58,673 nucleotides of DNA from Pseudoalteromonas sp. FUC4. GTDB taxonomy: Bacteria; Pseudomonadota; Gammaproteobacteria; Enterobacterales; Alteromonadaceae. The stretch lies in contig NZ_SEUI01000011.1 of the NCBI RefSeq assembly GCF_008370255.1, forward strand, positions 392 through 59,064, in the 5' to 3' direction. Under the pieces are notes generated by a model. The model saw nothing but the letters and a program-made list of their open reading frames with translations. It did no database searches and was not told the origin of the DNA. Made by a program: the position numbers and the translations under genes. Below, piece by piece: positions 1 to 13,084 of this stretch (its first letter is position 1; the number at the start of each line of letters is the position of its first letter).

Positions 1-120
1 ACTTTGTTTTAAACTTTCTTTTGGAAGATTTAAAACCGAAGTTTTATTTAACTCTCTGAGTAATTCGTGCCTCGCTATGCGTTGCCGTTTCCCGTCTCAG
101 TGGGGTCGCATTATAGGGAG
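1..120 (-). repeat. Inverted repeat copy of rrn leader (left arm)
   Basis: By eye this is the reverse complement of 58425-58545, with about four substitutions and one single-base indel over 121 positions. It covers the P1 -10 region and the leader between P1 and P2. Similarity stops abruptly just upstream of the -10 box. Confidence 0.9.
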
Positions 121-137
121 ATTCGAGCGGGGGTCAA
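1..137 (-). promoter_or_regulatory. rRNA operon promoter P1 and start of leader (left, outward)
   Basis: Read on the minus strand, a -35 box TTGACC (132-137) and a -10 box TATAAT (110-115) are separated by 16 bp and followed by a GC-rich discriminator (GCGACCCC), typical of stringently controlled rrn P1 promoters. The sequence from 120 down to 1 is nearly identical, in inverted orientation, to the rrn leader at the right end of the window. The second promoter and the 16S gene would lie to the left, outside the window. That an rrn operon follows is inferred from this similarity. Confidence 0.85.
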
Positions 138-274
138 TGTTTTATTTCAGCTTTTTGACAATTAAATGAATTTAGTATGAAAGCTATACAAATAAAGGGC
201 TACAGGATACTTTTAGTTTAAAAAACACGCACTATATATGTATCTATTGATGATGTATTAGTAAGGTTTAAACT

Positions 275-306
275 AAGCTGTATGTTAAACAAACAACACA
301 CAGCTT
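275..306 (-). terminator. Likely terminator of the choice-of-anchor lipoprotein gene
   Basis: Arms at 275-286 and 295-306 form an 11-of-12 bp stem (AAGCTGTATGTT against AACACACAGCTT) with an 8-nt loop. It lies 18 bp downstream of the gene that ends at 324. The T-run is weak on the minus strand and better on the plus strand, so the direction is uncertain. The rest of 138-274 holds the A+T-rich sequence upstream of the rrn promoter and no gene. Confidence 0.5.
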
Positions 307-323
307 TATTTTAAATTAAAGGT

Positions 324-2117
324 TTATTTAGATGCTATTTCCCATACGGCAATGGAGCCTGATATTTCATTTCCAACGATTAAGAGTGGGTTTCCTGTCG
401 CACTTTGCTCTACTGGAACGAATACCATTCCTTCAGGTGCTAAATCGCCTGTAATATTCGCACCTTTAATTAAGCCTCTATTATAGAAGTAGTCTTCAAA
501 CTGCACATTATATGGATTGGTAATATCATAAACCATAATCCCACCCATACGCTCAAGCCCTATAAAAGCAAATGTACGATCGTCAATTTTACCAATAGTC
601 AGCGCTTCAGGCTCTGCGCCTTTATCATCTGAACGTGAGTCACCTTTGTTTTCATCTTCATTGTTGTTAAATGCTTCACCATGCACAGACGCTGTCATAC
701 GTGCTATATCATCACCTGAATCAAAAACCACCAGCCCATTGCTATCCCAAATGGTAAGCGAACGTGCACCATAGGCATAAAGTGATTCGTATTGGCCATC
801 GTTATTAGCATCACCTTTTACTGTTGTTACTTTTAAGCGACCAATATCATCATCGTCATTATTTAAGTAATCAAAATTAGCAGCAAGCGTTAAGTCTTCA
901 ACGCGGCTTTCATCTATATAAGCCAAGCAGCCATCGCCTTTATCGTAATCAAGTCCGCCCTTTGCTATGCAATCGGCCTCACCTGTTGCATCAAAAAAGT
1001 ATTCTCTTGCGTCACCTTCGTTGGCAGTGACTATAAAGTTTGCGCCTTTCCAACTAAAGTTTGAGATAGTATCGGGCTGGTACATACCATAAAGCCCTGG
1101 GTATGATTTAAAATTAACGCCGCCGTCTTTATCTGAGGCATCAAGTTGTAAGCTTGACCAATCTTTAAAGCCTAAGCCCTTTAGCTCAAGACTATTGTCT
1201 TGTAGGTTAACTATTGCAAGTGCATTGTTTTCTTGAATAGATACATAAGCATATTTGTTATCTTTAGAAATGCTAACGTACTCGGGCTCTAAATCCATAG
1301 CTACTGTAGTATTTATTAGATTACCGTTAATAGTACGACCATTTGGGTTTGCAAAAACTACCCCTTGCGCTTCTAGTTCGGTTTGTTTGTTGTTATAGGC
1401 TTTAAAATCAATATTTATTGCTGTATCGGCTATTACATTATTTGTTATATCGATAATACTAATAGAACCTTCAGGATCTACGCTGTAGTCGCCACTTGGT
1501 TCACCTTCGTTAGCAACCACTGCCTTTGCGCCATCATGGGTGAACGTCACCATGTCTGGTAAAAATCCGACTGTAACATTTTTAATAAATACAGGTGAGT
1601 CGCCGCTTATATCGTAAAAAGCAATTTGACCTGCATCACCCGTGCTTTTAGCAGCCATTGCGACCGCTAGTAAATTATTATTTTCATCAATAGCAATGCT
1701 GTTTGCATCGCCTTGGGTATGCTCGTTTAAAGACAACGTAATAACGGACGTTAAATTTGTGGCGCTGATAACCCCTTCGTTATCTTTAACGAGTGCGGCA
1801 GTATCAAAGGTGTCGGCGGGTAAAATATCAATAACAGCGTCATCGCCTGAACTGTTAATAGCGTAAATCCATTTTTTAGATGCTTGGTATGCAACTATTT
1901 CAGCCGCACCTTCTGGGCTTTGTGCATTTAGTACACCTCTACCCACAAGGTTAATATTTAATGCTGAATTAGCATTTACACCATTTATCCCATTAATGCC
2001 ATTTGCGCCTTGTTCTCCCTGTAATCCTTGAGAGCCGTTTTGACCATCGTCACCATCAAGTGAGCAACCAGTAAGAACAGATATAAGTGACAGCGCAATA
2101 ATTGATTTTTTAAACAT
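324..2117 (-). CDS. Choice-of-anchor I family lipoprotein with a collagen-like stalk
   Basis: A 597-residue surface lipoprotein of unknown biochemical role. The chosen ATG at 2115-2117 has an AAGGA ribosome site 7-8 bases upstream; an in-frame upstream start at 2156 would place 13 unlikely residues before the signal peptide. Residues 1-18 are a lipoprotein signal ending in LTGC, with Cys18 as lipidation site. Residues 22-48 are nine consecutive Gly-X-Y triplets (GDD GQN GSQ ... GVN), a collagen-like linker. The remainder fits the choice-of-anchor I domain: beta-propeller-like repeats with D-rich loops, EGEP and EGDAREY motifs, and a C-terminal LERMGGIMVYDITNP segment. Some relatives are annotated as alkaline phosphatase- or phytase-like, but no catalytic residues can be assigned here. 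The gene stands alone, with a possible hairpin terminator at 275-306. Confidence 0.8.
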   Translation of the reverse strand: MFKKSIIALSLISVLTGCSLDGDDGQNGSQGLQGEQGANGINGINGVNANSALNINLVGRGVLNAQSPEGAAEIVAYQASKKWIYAINSSGDDAVIDILPADTFDTAALVKDNEGVISATNLTSVITLSLNEHTQGDANSIAIDENNNLLAVAMAAKSTGDAGQIAFYDISGDSPVFIKNVTVGFLPDMVTFTHDGAKAVVANEGEPSGDYSVDPEGSISIIDITNNVIADTAINIDFKAYNNKQTELEAQGVVFANPNGRTINGNLINTTVAMDLEPEYVSISKDNKYAYVSIQENNALAIVNLQDNSLELKGLGFKDWSSLQLDASDKDGGVNFKSYPGLYGMYQPDTISNFSWKGANFIVTANEGDAREYFFDATGEADCIAKGGLDYDKGDGCLAYIDESRVEDLTLAANFDYLNNDDDDIGRLKVTTVKGDANNDGQYESLYAYGARSLTIWDSNGLVVFDSGDDIARMTASVHGEAFNNNEDENKGDSRSDDKGAEPEALTIGKIDDRTFAFIGLERMGGIMVYDITNPYNVQFEDYFYNRGLIKGANITGDLAPEGMVFVPVEQSATGNPLLIVGNEISGSIAVWEIASK

Positions 2118-2200
2118 GTGATTTTCCTTAGTATTGTATTTGCTAAATATCAACACACAGGCATGACAAGATTATGGCAGTTTTAATACAGCCTCGTAGC

Positions 2201-3429
2201 CTAAGTAATTAGCTTATACGCTAGCGGCGTTATTAAGATTAAAGCGGCCGTATAGCCAAGCATTTTTACAGTAGGGGAATAATCTCGTTTAATTGCAACC
2301 CCTAGCAAAGGTCTAAATACATCAATACGTGTAATACTCCATGTTATAACCCCGCAGAGAGACCAAGTTCCTGTAATAATGATAAATGGTTCAACAACAG
2401 CCCCTAAACTTAAAGGTTGTAGTAAAAAACACAAAATAATCAAAATGCTTTGATGCAATAAATAAAAGGGAAACACCCATGCATTGAGCTGCTTTAAATA
2501 GTAGGTATTAAAATTTAAAAATCGGTGAGCGAGCGCAAGTACAAAAAATACACCTACAACACGTTGAATATTGTAGCTACCGCTTAGAATAAAATGAGGA
2601 AGAGTAAACGCCTTCTGATAACTTAATATTATAAGTAAAAACAAAACCGCAAAACACAAAGCCAGTAATACCAAGTTTTTATTTAAACTGTTCCAAAAGT
2701 AAGTGTTTTTAGCAAATATGTATCCTGCGAGTAGCAGTATTAAACCGTTAGTCTCTCGGATTGAATCGCCAGTTAAGTAATGGCTTGTAAATAGTACGGC
2801 AATAGTGAGCAAGGTAATTAAAAGCCCAAATGACATATCCCCTTTAACAAATGTTTTTAAAGGCGCAATAAAGGGCAAGCGTGCAAAAAGAGTTAAAACA
2901 ATAATGATCAGCATAAATTGCCACAACGAGCGCAAATACCACAAGTGATTTACATCCACATGCGGCCACACTCCAGACTGATAATTAATAAAAAGCGTAT
3001 TGTTAATCTCTATAAAAGCTAAATAAAATTGCCAATAGCTAATATCAATAACACCTTGCTGTGACATTTCTGCAAACAGCTGTAAAGGCACTATTAACCA
3101 TAACCCCACCAGCAAGGGTAATAGTAAAAAAATAGAGCGGTATAAAGTGAAATGTAACCAAGACTTAAAGCTGCGTACTTTATCAATCATAAAACGCAGT
3201 GCTACGCCCGAAATCAACCAAATGAGCAACATGCGCCAAGGTGAAAACACCAACATTAAATATTCAACATACTGTGATGTATAATTACTCTTAAAATGAA
3301 ACCCCCAGTTTTCGCTATACAACATGCCAATGTGATAAAAATTAGCGACGCAAATGCGATTATCCTAAGCCAATCAAGATAATATTTACGCGAATTAACT
3401 AATGAAGGTTGTTGTACTTGAGTGCTCAT
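2201..3429 (-). pseudogene. Acyltransferase 3 family membrane protein, frameshifted near the N-terminus
   Basis: The intact frame from 3325 down to 2201 codes for 374 residues of a polytopic acyltransferase-3 (OpgC/MdoC-like) protein, starting abruptly at MLYSENWGFHFKS. Immediately upstream, in another frame from an ATG at 3427-3429, lies MSTQ...RKYYLDWLRIIAFASLIF, which is the missing first transmembrane helix. Adding one A to the A5 run at 3337-3341 (T5 on the coding strand) would join them as LIFYHIGMLYSENWG and give a normal protein of about 409 residues, restoring the His in helix 1 that the family conserves. MLYSEN has no ribosome site of its own. So this is either a one-base deletion in a homopolymer or a sequencing error. 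The family transfers acyl groups (acetyl or succinyl) to periplasmic glycans or lipids. It is divergent from the LytTR gene at 3574, a common pairing. Confidence 0.8.
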
Positions 3430-3573
3430 GCTTTTACTACTTTATGTATGTTATGCGTTATTCATACCTAAAGCTCTCGCTAAAACTATCTATAAGTGCT
3501 TATATTACAGGCAATAGTGATAAAAGGTGGTATACAGGGATAAGCGTGCCACATCAGCAATAAGCATATATTT

Positions 3574-4416
3574 ATGAACCTACAGCACTTTCAACGTTTT
3601 CAAAGCATTTACGCATCAGTATTACTGTGTGCTTACGTATTAATTAATAATACAGTAAACGCTACAACCCAAATAATGGAAGCCCAAAGAGAAGGAGCTT
3701 TAACTTTTTTAATGTGGGAGCCATTTGTTTGGGAGTATTCAAGTGCCTTGAGTACTTTGCTTATATTCCCTATTTTAATTTGGTTTTTAAGACACTTATC
3801 TTTTAATTGGCAAAATATTACGGCCTCATTAGGTATGTACTTTGGTGCCTCTATTATATTTAGCGTGTTACACGTTGGTATTATGGTAGGGGTTCGTAAA
3901 TTCATATATTTGTTGAATGATGGGTCTTACAACTTTGGACTTAGCTGGTTTGAGCTTATTTATGAATACCAGAAAGACGCTATAAGCTTTGTGTTTTTTA
4001 TCGTACTTATCAAAGTATATCAATATGTGGTGCAGCAGTTACTAGGTGAAGCCTCTTCAATTGAAGAAAGTGAGCAGCAAACAACATCGACCATAAACCG
4101 CCTATTAGTTAAAAAGCTCGGAAAAGAATTCATTATAAAAATAGAGGATGTTGATTGGCTTGAATCGTCGGGTAATTATGTAAACCTACATATAGGCTCA
4201 CGTATATATCCGTTAAGGGCAACGCTTACAGCATTAAGTAAACAACTTGAAGTGCAGGGGTTTTGTAGAATTCACCGCAGCCATGGCGTAAAACTCGATA
4301 AAGTGGAGTCTATAACACCACTATCCAGTGGCGACAGTGAAATAAAATTAACTACAGGTAAAGTACTAAACCTATCTAGACGCTATAAAGAACAATTTAA
4401 ACTTCAACTAAAATAA
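3574..4416 (+). CDS. Membrane-anchored LytTR-family transcriptional regulator
   Basis: 280 residues. The N-terminal half has about four hydrophobic segments (roughly residues 12-30, 56-74, 84-107 and 135-153), so the protein is membrane bound. Residues 178-280 are a LytTR DNA-binding domain, recognisable by WLESSGNYVNLHIG, RIHRSHGVKLDKV and the C-terminal LSRRYKEQFK. There is no receiver domain, so it is not a normal response regulator; a signal is probably sensed through the membrane part. It is divergently transcribed from the acyltransferase at 2201-3429, with 144 bp between them that should hold both promoters, and that gene is its most likely target (inference). No strong ribosome site is visible before the ATG at 3574. 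Confidence 0.85.
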   Translation: MNLQHFQRFQSIYASVLLCAYVLINNTVNATTQIMEAQREGALTFLMWEPFVWEYSSALSTLLIFPILIWFLRHLSFNWQNITASLGMYFGASIIFSVLHVGIMVGVRKFIYLLNDGSYNFGLSWFELIYEYQKDAISFVFFIVLIKVYQYVVQQLLGEASSIEESEQQTTSTINRLLVKKLGKEFIIKIEDVDWLESSGNYVNLHIGSRIYPLRATLTALSKQLEVQGFCRIHRSHGVKLDKVESITPLSSGDSEIKLTTGKVLNLSRRYKEQFKLQLK

Positions 4417-4419
4417 AAA

Positions 4420-4437
4420 AGGCTACCTAAGTAGCCT
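4420..4437 (-). terminator. Rho-independent terminator of glmU
   Basis: Perfect 7-bp stem AGGCTAC/GTAGCCT with a 4-base loop, followed on the minus strand by TTTTTATTTT. It sits between the convergent ends of the LytTR gene and glmU; the T-run favours the minus strand. Confidence 0.8.
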
Positions 4438-4444
4438 CTAATTG

Positions 4445-5803
4445 TTATTTTTTAACTGGGCGTTTCCAACCCGTTAAATTACGCTGTTTAGAGCGTGCTA
4501 TTGCTAATTGGTCATCTTCAACGGTACTGGTGATCACAGAGCCTGCACCAATTGTTGCAGTTGCGCCTATATTTACTGGGGCAACGAGTGATGAATTAGA
4601 GCCAATAAAAGCATTATCGCCAATAATAGTTTTTGATTTATTAACACCATCGTAGTTGCAGGTAATAGTACCAGCGCCAATATTCACTTTTTCGCCAATT
4701 TCAGCATCACCTAAATAACTTAAGTGGTTGGCTTTTGAGCCTTTGCCTAAACGGGTTTTTTTCATCTCAACAAAGTTACCAATGTGTGAGTCTTCTTCCA
4801 TAACAGCGCCTGGGCGAAGGCGAGCATAAGGGCCTAGCGTACATTTAGCAGCTACGCTTGCATCTTCAATTAGGGTATTAGCCTTTATTACCACGTTATC
4901 GCCTATGGTACAGTTTTTAAGTACACAGTTAGGGCCAATTTGTACATTGTTACCAAGGGTTACATCACCTTCAAAGATAACGTTTATATCAACTAATACG
5001 TCTTCGCCTGTTTTAACATTTCCGCGAACATCAATACGAGCAGGGTCGGCCAGGGTAGCGCCATTTAACATTAACTCTTCTGCTTGCCATGCTTGGTAAG
5101 CGCGCTCTAAGCCTGCAAGTTGTACACGGTTATTTGCGCCTTCAACTTCCATTGCATGATCTGGTTGCGCTGAAGTGATCTCTACGCCTTCATTGTGAGC
5201 CATTGCAACGATATCTGTTAAGTAGTACTCGCCTTGTGCATTATTGTTAGATAAGTTACCTAACCATGTTTTTAACAGCTTACCATTAACAGCCATAATG
5301 CCTGTATTTACTTCGTTAATAAGTAACTGATCTGAGCTTGCATCTTTTTGCTCAACAATACCAACAAGCTTGCCATTTTCACGTAGCATACGGCCGTAAC
5401 CATTTGGGTTAACCAAATTTACCGTTAATACAGCTAAACCATTTTTAGGTGTTGCAGCTAATAAACGCTCTAGTGTTGATTGCTTTGTTAGCGGTACATC
5501 GCCGTATAAAATCAATACTGTGTCTTCATCATTAACATGAGAGTTGGCTTGCGCTACTGCGTGGCCAGTACCAAGCTGCTCTGCTTGGAGTACCCAATTT
5601 ACATCGTTATCGGCAAGTTGTTGTTGTAATAGATCGCCGCCGTGTCCGTAAACTAAGTTTGTGGTTGTTGCACCTAATGCCATCGCATTATCAATAACGT
5701 GCTGTACCATTGGTTTACCTGCAACATTGTGCAAAACTTTAGGTAGAGCAGAGCGCATACGAGTACCTTTACCCGCAGCAAGAATAACAGTTGTTAGAGC
5801 CAT
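4445..5803 (-). CDS. glmU: Bifunctional N-acetylglucosamine-1-phosphate uridyltransferase / glucosamine-1-phosphate acetyltransferase
   Basis: 452 residues, close to the 456 of E. coli GlmU. This cytoplasmic enzyme acetylates glucosamine-1-phosphate and then couples it to UTP, giving UDP-GlcNAc for peptidoglycan and LPS. The N-terminal nucleotidyltransferase domain starts with LAAGKGTRM (residues 8-16) and includes YGDVPL. From about residue 250 the protein is a left-handed beta-helix with hexapeptide repeats, containing [12 protein letters not shown] with the acetyltransferase His. An AAGGAAA ribosome site precedes the ATG at 5801-5803. It lies downstream of the atp operon, but a terminator separates them, so it probably has its own promoter. 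Confidence 0.98.
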   Translation of the reverse strand: MALTTVILAAGKGTRMRSALPKVLHNVAGKPMVQHVIDNAMALGATTTNLVYGHGGDLLQQQLADNDVNWVLQAEQLGTGHAVAQANSHVNDEDTVLILYGDVPLTKQSTLERLLAATPKNGLAVLTVNLVNPNGYGRMLRENGKLVGIVEQKDASSDQLLINEVNTGIMAVNGKLLKTWLGNLSNNNAQGEYYLTDIVAMAHNEGVEITSAQPDHAMEVEGANNRVQLAGLERAYQAWQAEELMLNGATLADPARIDVRGNVKTGEDVLVDINVIFEGDVTLGNNVQIGPNCVLKNCTIGDNVVIKANTLIEDASVAAKCTLGPYARLRPGAVMEEDSHIGNFVEMKKTRLGKGSKANHLSYLGDAEIGEKVNIGAGTITCNYDGVNKSKTIIGDNAFIGSNSSLVAPVNIGATATIGAGSVITSTVEDDQLAIARSKQRNLTGWKRPVKK

Positions 5804-6065
5804 TAAAACAATTTCCTTTTTCCGTTGTTTTAGCTAAATAAGTTTTATGTTTGTACAGAAGATTACGTAAATCACTTCTTGTGCAGATACTCAGTAGGTT
5901 AGTTTATTCGTACTGAATCTTGACTGAAAAACACACTTAATTGGATGACGTTATTGTAGCGAGGATTGGTGAAGGATATAAGTGACAAAGCACAGATAAT
6001 AGTCCGATAGACCTATTATTTAACAATTATAAATAAGCGATACACCATGTTTAAATTACAGACAC
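5804..6065 (-). other. Intergenic region upstream of glmU
   Basis: No gene is seen here. On the minus strand a TATAAT at 6026-6031 has a weak TTAAAC 17 bp upstream (6049-6054) and could be a glmU promoter, but it would give a leader of over 200 nt. No other convincing signal was found. Confidence 0.3.
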
Positions 6066-6092
6066 AAAAAAGCCCACATAAAGTGGGCTTTT
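6066..6092 (-). terminator. Terminator of the ATP synthase operon
   Basis: 10-bp stem AAAAGCCCAC/GTGGGCTTTT (6068-6077 and 6083-6092) with loop ATAAA, followed by TTTTTT on the minus strand. It lies 15 bp after the atpC stop. Confidence 0.9.
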
Positions 6093-6107
6093 CAAAACCG
6101 GATAGGC

Positions 6108-6530
6108 TTACTTTTGACGTAATTGCTGAATTACGCGTAACTGAGCAACTGCTTCTGCCAGTCGCGTAGCCGCTTGTTGATAATCAAACTCAACCGCTGA
6201 CGAATTCGCCATATGTTCTTCAGCTTCACGTTTAGCTTTTTGTACAGAGTCTTCATCTAAATCTTCACCACGAACCGCAGTATCTGCAAGAATCGTGATG
6301 TGATTTGGTTGAACTTCTAATGTACCGCCAGCAACATATAACACATCTTCGTGACCATATTGCTTAACTAAACGTACCATACCAGGTTTAAGGGCAGTTA
6401 GTAGTGGAGCATGACCTAGGTTTACACCCAGCTCGCCTTCACTACCAGATACTTGAATCGATTCAACAAGACCAGAGAACAAGCTCTGCTCTGCGCTTAC
6501 TACGTCAAGATGTACAGTCATAGCTGTCAT
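6108..6530 (-). CDS. atpC: ATP synthase F1 subunit epsilon
   Basis: 140 residues. Epsilon sits on the central stalk with gamma, couples rotation to catalysis and inhibits ATP hydrolysis. The N-terminal beta-sandwich ([36 protein letters not shown]) and the C-terminal helical pair are both present. A strong GGAGGG site lies 4-5 bases before the ATG at 6528-6530; a second in-frame ATG three codons later would match the E. coli start but is less well spaced. It is the last gene of the operon, 13 bp after atpD. Confidence 0.97.
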   Translation of the reverse strand: MTAMTVHLDVVSAEQSLFSGLVESIQVSGSEGELGVNLGHAPLLTALKPGMVRLVKQYGHEDVLYVAGGTLEVQPNHITILADTAVRGEDLDEDSVQKAKREAEEHMANSSAVEFDYQQAATRLAEAVAQLRVIQQLRQK

Positions 6531-6543
6531 ACTACCCTCCTAG

Positions 6544-7950
<1,407 letters not shown>

Positions 7951-7962
7951 TTACCCGAAGCA

Positions 7963-8823
7963 TTAAACTGCTGCTGAGCCAGAACAAATCTCACTAATTT
8001 CTTGTGTGATTGCTGCTTGGCGAGCCTTGTTATAAACAAGCTGTAGCTCGTCCATAAGGTCACCTGCGTTATCAGTTGCAGCTTTCATTGCAACCATACG
8101 AGCAGCCTGTTCTGAGGCAGCATTTTCTACCACACCTTGGTATGCTTGAGACTCAATAAAGCGTACTAACAAAGACTCTAAAATAGCCTCTGGGTTTGGC
8201 TCGTATAAGTAATCCCATGTGTGAGCAGATACTTCTTCTTCAGCTTTTGGCAAAGGGAGTAACTGATCTATAATTGGCTCTTGCTTCATGGTATTAACGA
8301 ATTTGTTATATACCAAGAATAAACGGTCTATTTTGCCTTCAGAAAATGCATCAAGCATAATTTTTACAGGACCAATAACGTCTTGTACTGAAGGTTTATC
8401 TCCTAGGCCCGCTTTTTTAGCGAGTAGTTGACCACCAAAACGTTGAAAGAAGCCAGCAGCCTTACTACCTAAAGTAGCAAATTCAGCATCAACACCTTTC
8501 TCTTTCCACGCTTTAACATCAAGTGCAACTTTCTTAAACTCGTTTGAGTTTAGACCGCCACACAGACCACGGTCTGTAGAGATAACAATATAACCAACTC
8601 GTTTCACTTCACGTTCTTTTAAGAACGGGTGAGTAAAATCAAGATTTGCTTGAGCAACACGACCAATTACTTCACGTAATTTATTAGCGTATGGACGGCT
8701 TGAAGCAACGCGTTCTTGCGCCCTTTTCATTTTAGACGCAGCAACCATTTCCATTGCGCTAGTGATCTTTTGAGTATTTTTAATACTCCCGATCTTGCTT
8801 TTAATCTCTTTTCCGCTGGCCAT
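7963..8823 (-). CDS. atpG: ATP synthase F1 subunit gamma
   Basis: 286 residues (E. coli 287). Gamma is the rotating central shaft of F1. The signature N-terminus [35 protein letters not shown] and the C-terminal [36 protein letters not shown] coiled-coil helix are both intact. The ATG at 8821-8823 is preceded by GGAGAGAG on the coding strand. Confidence 0.98.
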   Translation of the reverse strand: MASGKEIKSKIGSIKNTQKITSAMEMVAASKMKRAQERVASSRPYANKLREVIGRVAQANLDFTHPFLKEREVKRVGYIVISTDRGLCGGLNSNEFKKVALDVKAWKEKGVDAEFATLGSKAAGFFQRFGGQLLAKKAGLGDKPSVQDVIGPVKIMLDAFSEGKIDRLFLVYNKFVNTMKQEPIIDQLLPLPKAEEEVSAHTWDYLYEPNPEAILESLLVRFIESQAYQGVVENAASEQAARMVAMKAATDNAGDLMDELQLVYNKARQAAITQEISEICSGSAAV

Positions 8824-8883
8824 GACTCTCTCTCCGAATCAAGATGTGCTTTAGTTTCCTAAAGCGCACCATTAATAACTAAA

Positions 8884-10425
8884 TTACCAAGTTTGCGTAG
8901 ACTTGAACTTCGTTAGAAGTTCTTTAAGCTGCGCTTCGATCTCGGCATTTAAGTTACCAGTTTCATTGATTTGAGCCACAAGCTCTGCGTATGTGCTAGT
9001 TGCATAAGAAAGTAAAGCTGCTTCAAAGTCACCGATTTTCGCGATTTCGATGTCTTGAAGGAAGCCTTTTTCAGCAGCAAATAACGACAAAGACATTTCA
9101 GCAACAGACATTGGCGCGTACTGTTTCTGCTTCATTAGCTCTGTTACACGCTCACCATGCTCAAGTTGAGCACGAGTAGCATCATCAAGGTCAGACGCGA
9201 ACTGCGAGAACGCAGCTAATTCACGGTACTGAGCTAGGGCTAGACGAATACCGCCACCTAGTTTCTTAACGATTTTAGTTTGTGCAGCACCACCAACACG
9301 CGATACCGAGATACCAGCATTTACTGCCGGACGGATACCTGAGTTGAATAAGTCAGTTTCTAAGAAGATCTGACCATCGGTGATAGAGATAACGTTAGTC
9401 GGTACGAACGCAGAAACGTCGCCGCCTTGAGTTTCAATGATTGGCAATGCCGTCAATGAACCAGTTTTACCTTTCACTTCACCATTAGTGAACTTTTCAA
9501 CGTAATCTGCGTTTACACGCGATGCACGCTCTAAAAGACGAGAGTGAAGGTAGAATACGTCACCTGGGTATGCTTCACGGCCTGGTGGACGCTTAAGTAG
9601 TAATGAAATTTGACGGTAAGCAACTGCTTGCTTAGACAAATCATCATATACGATTAATGCGTTTTCACCACGGTCACGGAAGTATTCACCCATAGTACAG
9701 CCCGAGAACGGTGCTAAGTACTGAAGTGCCGCAGATTCAGAAGCAGATGCTACAACTACGATAGTATTTGCAAGTGCACCGTGCTCTTCTAATTTACGTA
9801 CTACGTTAGCAATAGTAGATGCTTTTTGACCAACCGCTACGTACACACACTTAACGCCTGTGTCTTTTTGGTTGATGATTGCATCGATTGCAAGCGCAGT
9901 TTTACCTGTTTGGCGGTCACCGATAACAAGCTCACGCTGACCACGACCAACTGGAATCATTGCATCGATAGATTTGTAACCAGTTTGTACTGGCTCATCT
10001 ACAGATTGACGCTCGATTACACCTGGTGCAATTTTTTCTACAGGTTCAAAACCGTCGTTATCTAAAGCGCCTTTACCATCGATAGGAGCACCTAGTGTGT
10101 TAACAACACGACCAAGTAGACCAGGACCAACAGGAACTTCTAAAATACGACCAGTTGTATATACTTTTACGCCTTCAGTAAGGTCAGCGTACGGACCCAT
10201 TACTACTGCACCAATTGAGTCGCGCTCAAGGTTTAGTGCGATAGCATAACGGCTGCCAGGAAGCTCAATCATTTCACCTTGCATACAGTCAGCAAGACCG
10301 TGGATGCGGATGATACCGTCAGTAACAGATACAATAGTACCTTCGTTACGAGCTTCACTTACAACTTCGAACTTCTCAATACGTTGTTTGATCAGATCTG
10401 AAATTTCAGTGGAATTAAGTTGCAT
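8884..10425 (-). CDS. atpA: ATP synthase F1 subunit alpha
   Basis: 513 residues, the same length as in E. coli. Alpha alternates with beta in the F1 hexamer and carries non-catalytic nucleotide sites. It begins [17 protein letters not shown]; the P-loop GDRQTGKT lies at about residues 169-176 and the ATP synthase signature [13 protein letters not shown] at about 363-375. A GGGA site precedes the ATG at 10423-10425. It follows atpH with a 14-bp gap. Confidence 0.99.
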   Translation of the reverse strand: MQLNSTEISDLIKQRIEKFEVVSEARNEGTIVSVTDGIIRIHGLADCMQGEMIELPGSRYAIALNLERDSIGAVVMGPYADLTEGVKVYTTGRILEVPVGPGLLGRVVNTLGAPIDGKGALDNDGFEPVEKIAPGVIERQSVDEPVQTGYKSIDAMIPVGRGQRELVIGDRQTGKTALAIDAIINQKDTGVKCVYVAVGQKASTIANVVRKLEEHGALANTIVVVASASESAALQYLAPFSGCTMGEYFRDRGENALIVYDDLSKQAVAYRQISLLLKRPPGREAYPGDVFYLHSRLLERASRVNADYVEKFTNGEVKGKTGSLTALPIIETQGGDVSAFVPTNVISITDGQIFLETDLFNSGIRPAVNAGISVSRVGGAAQTKIVKKLGGGIRLALAQYRELAAFSQFASDLDDATRAQLEHGERVTELMKQKQYAPMSVAEMSLSLFAAEKGFLQDIEIAKIGDFEAALLSYATSTYAELVAQINETGNLNAEIEAQLKELLTKFKSTQTW

Positions 10426-10439
10426 GCTCTTTTTCCCAA

Positions 10440-10973
10440 TTACGATTGTAGTGTTGTAGCTAAGCGGCTTAATTTACCGCGAATAGTACCGTCGATTACA
10501 GTGTCGCCAGACCTAATAATAAGTCCACCAACCACTGACGCGTCTTCACTACAATTCAGCTTAACTTTGCGTGCGAAACGTTTTTCAAGTGCCGCTACCA
10601 ATGACTCTTGTTGCGCAGCAACAAGAGGAGTTGCAGAAATCACATCTACTTCGATTTCTTTATCGTATTGTGCTTTAAAATCAGCAAATAACTGTGCAAC
10701 TTCTGGTAGAGCTGTCAAACGTCCATTTTCAGCCATCACCTTAACTAGGTTCTGACCTTGTTCGTTGAGCTGCTCAGCACAAAGTTGAATAAATAATTCA
10801 GCTTGTGCAGTAGCTGTAGGCATACCTGCTAAAGCAGATGATGCTTGTTCATTGCTGGCTACATGGCCTGCAAAGAACAACATATCGTTCCAGCTTTCAA
10901 GAGTGCCTTTCTCAACGGCAAGTTCAAAAGCCGCTTTAGCGTATGGGCGAGCGATAGTAGTCAAATTAGACAT
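10440..10973 (-). CDS. atpH: ATP synthase F1 subunit delta
   Basis: 177 residues with the start chosen at the ATG 10971-10973 ([17 protein letters not shown]), which aligns with E. coli AtpH and lies 8 bases after GGAGGG. A second in-frame ATG two codons upstream is too close to that site. Delta joins the top of the F1 head to the b-subunit peripheral stalk. The C-terminal [25 protein letters not shown] motif is the family signature. Confidence 0.97.
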   Translation of the reverse strand: MSNLTTIARPYAKAAFELAVEKGTLESWNDMLFFAGHVASNEQASSALAGMPTATAQAELFIQLCAEQLNEQGQNLVKVMAENGRLTALPEVAQLFADFKAQYDKEIEVDVISATPLVAAQQESLVAALEKRFARKVKLNCSEDASVVGGLIIRSGDTVIDGTIRGKLSRLATTLQS

Positions 10974-10989
10974 GCTCATACCCTCCTAA

Positions 10990-11460
10990 TTACAGCTCAG
11001 CGACAAGTTTTTCAACGATGTCACTATGTGCGGCTTGATTAATTTCACGCTCTAAAATACGTTCTGCACCAATCACAGCCAGAGTTGCTACTTGCTTACG
11101 TAGCTCTTCTGTTATGCGATTACGTTCAGACTCAACTTCAGAGTGCCCTTGAGCAATGATACTTTCACGCTCTTGCTGACCACGAAGTGTTTCTTCGTCA
11201 ACAATTAGCACTGCACGCTTTTTAGCTTGATCAATGATATCAGCCGCTTGAGCTTTTGCATCTTTAAGCTGTTCAGCAGCTTTCATTTGCGCAAGTTCTA
11301 AGTCTTTTTCGGCTCTATCAGAGGCAGCTAAACCATCTTCGATTTTTTTCTGGCGAGCTTCAATTGCACCGTTTAGTGGTGGCCATACGTATTTCATACA
11401 AAATAATACGAACACCGTAAACGCAATCAATTCACCGATAAGAGTGGCGTTTAAGTTCAC
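10990..11460 (-). CDS. atpF: ATP synthase F0 subunit b
   Basis: 156 residues, the E. coli length. One N-terminal membrane helix ([28 protein letters not shown]) is followed by a long charged coiled coil (residues 30-130) that forms the peripheral stalk. Translation starts at GTG (11458-11460) after a very strong AAGGAGGAG site, which may help make the two copies needed per complex. 41 bp separate it from atpE. Confidence 0.97.
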   Translation of the reverse strand: MNLNATLIGELIAFTVFVLFCMKYVWPPLNGAIEARQKKIEDGLAASDRAEKDLELAQMKAAEQLKDAKAQAADIIDQAKKRAVLIVDEETLRGQQERESIIAQGHSEVESERNRITEELRKQVATLAVIGAERILEREINQAAHSDIVEKLVAEL

Positions 11461-11501
11461 AACCGCTCCTCCTTAAATAGTAAGCTGTTCAAAAAATAAA
11501 A

Positions 11502-11762
<261 letters not shown>

Positions 11763-11791
11763 TTAAAGTTAAATATTAAAGGTTGTAAAAA

Positions 11792-13044
<1,253 letters not shown>

Positions 13045-13084
13045 GTTTAGTTAACCTTTATTGCGTTCTAATTGTTAGGGTGTG

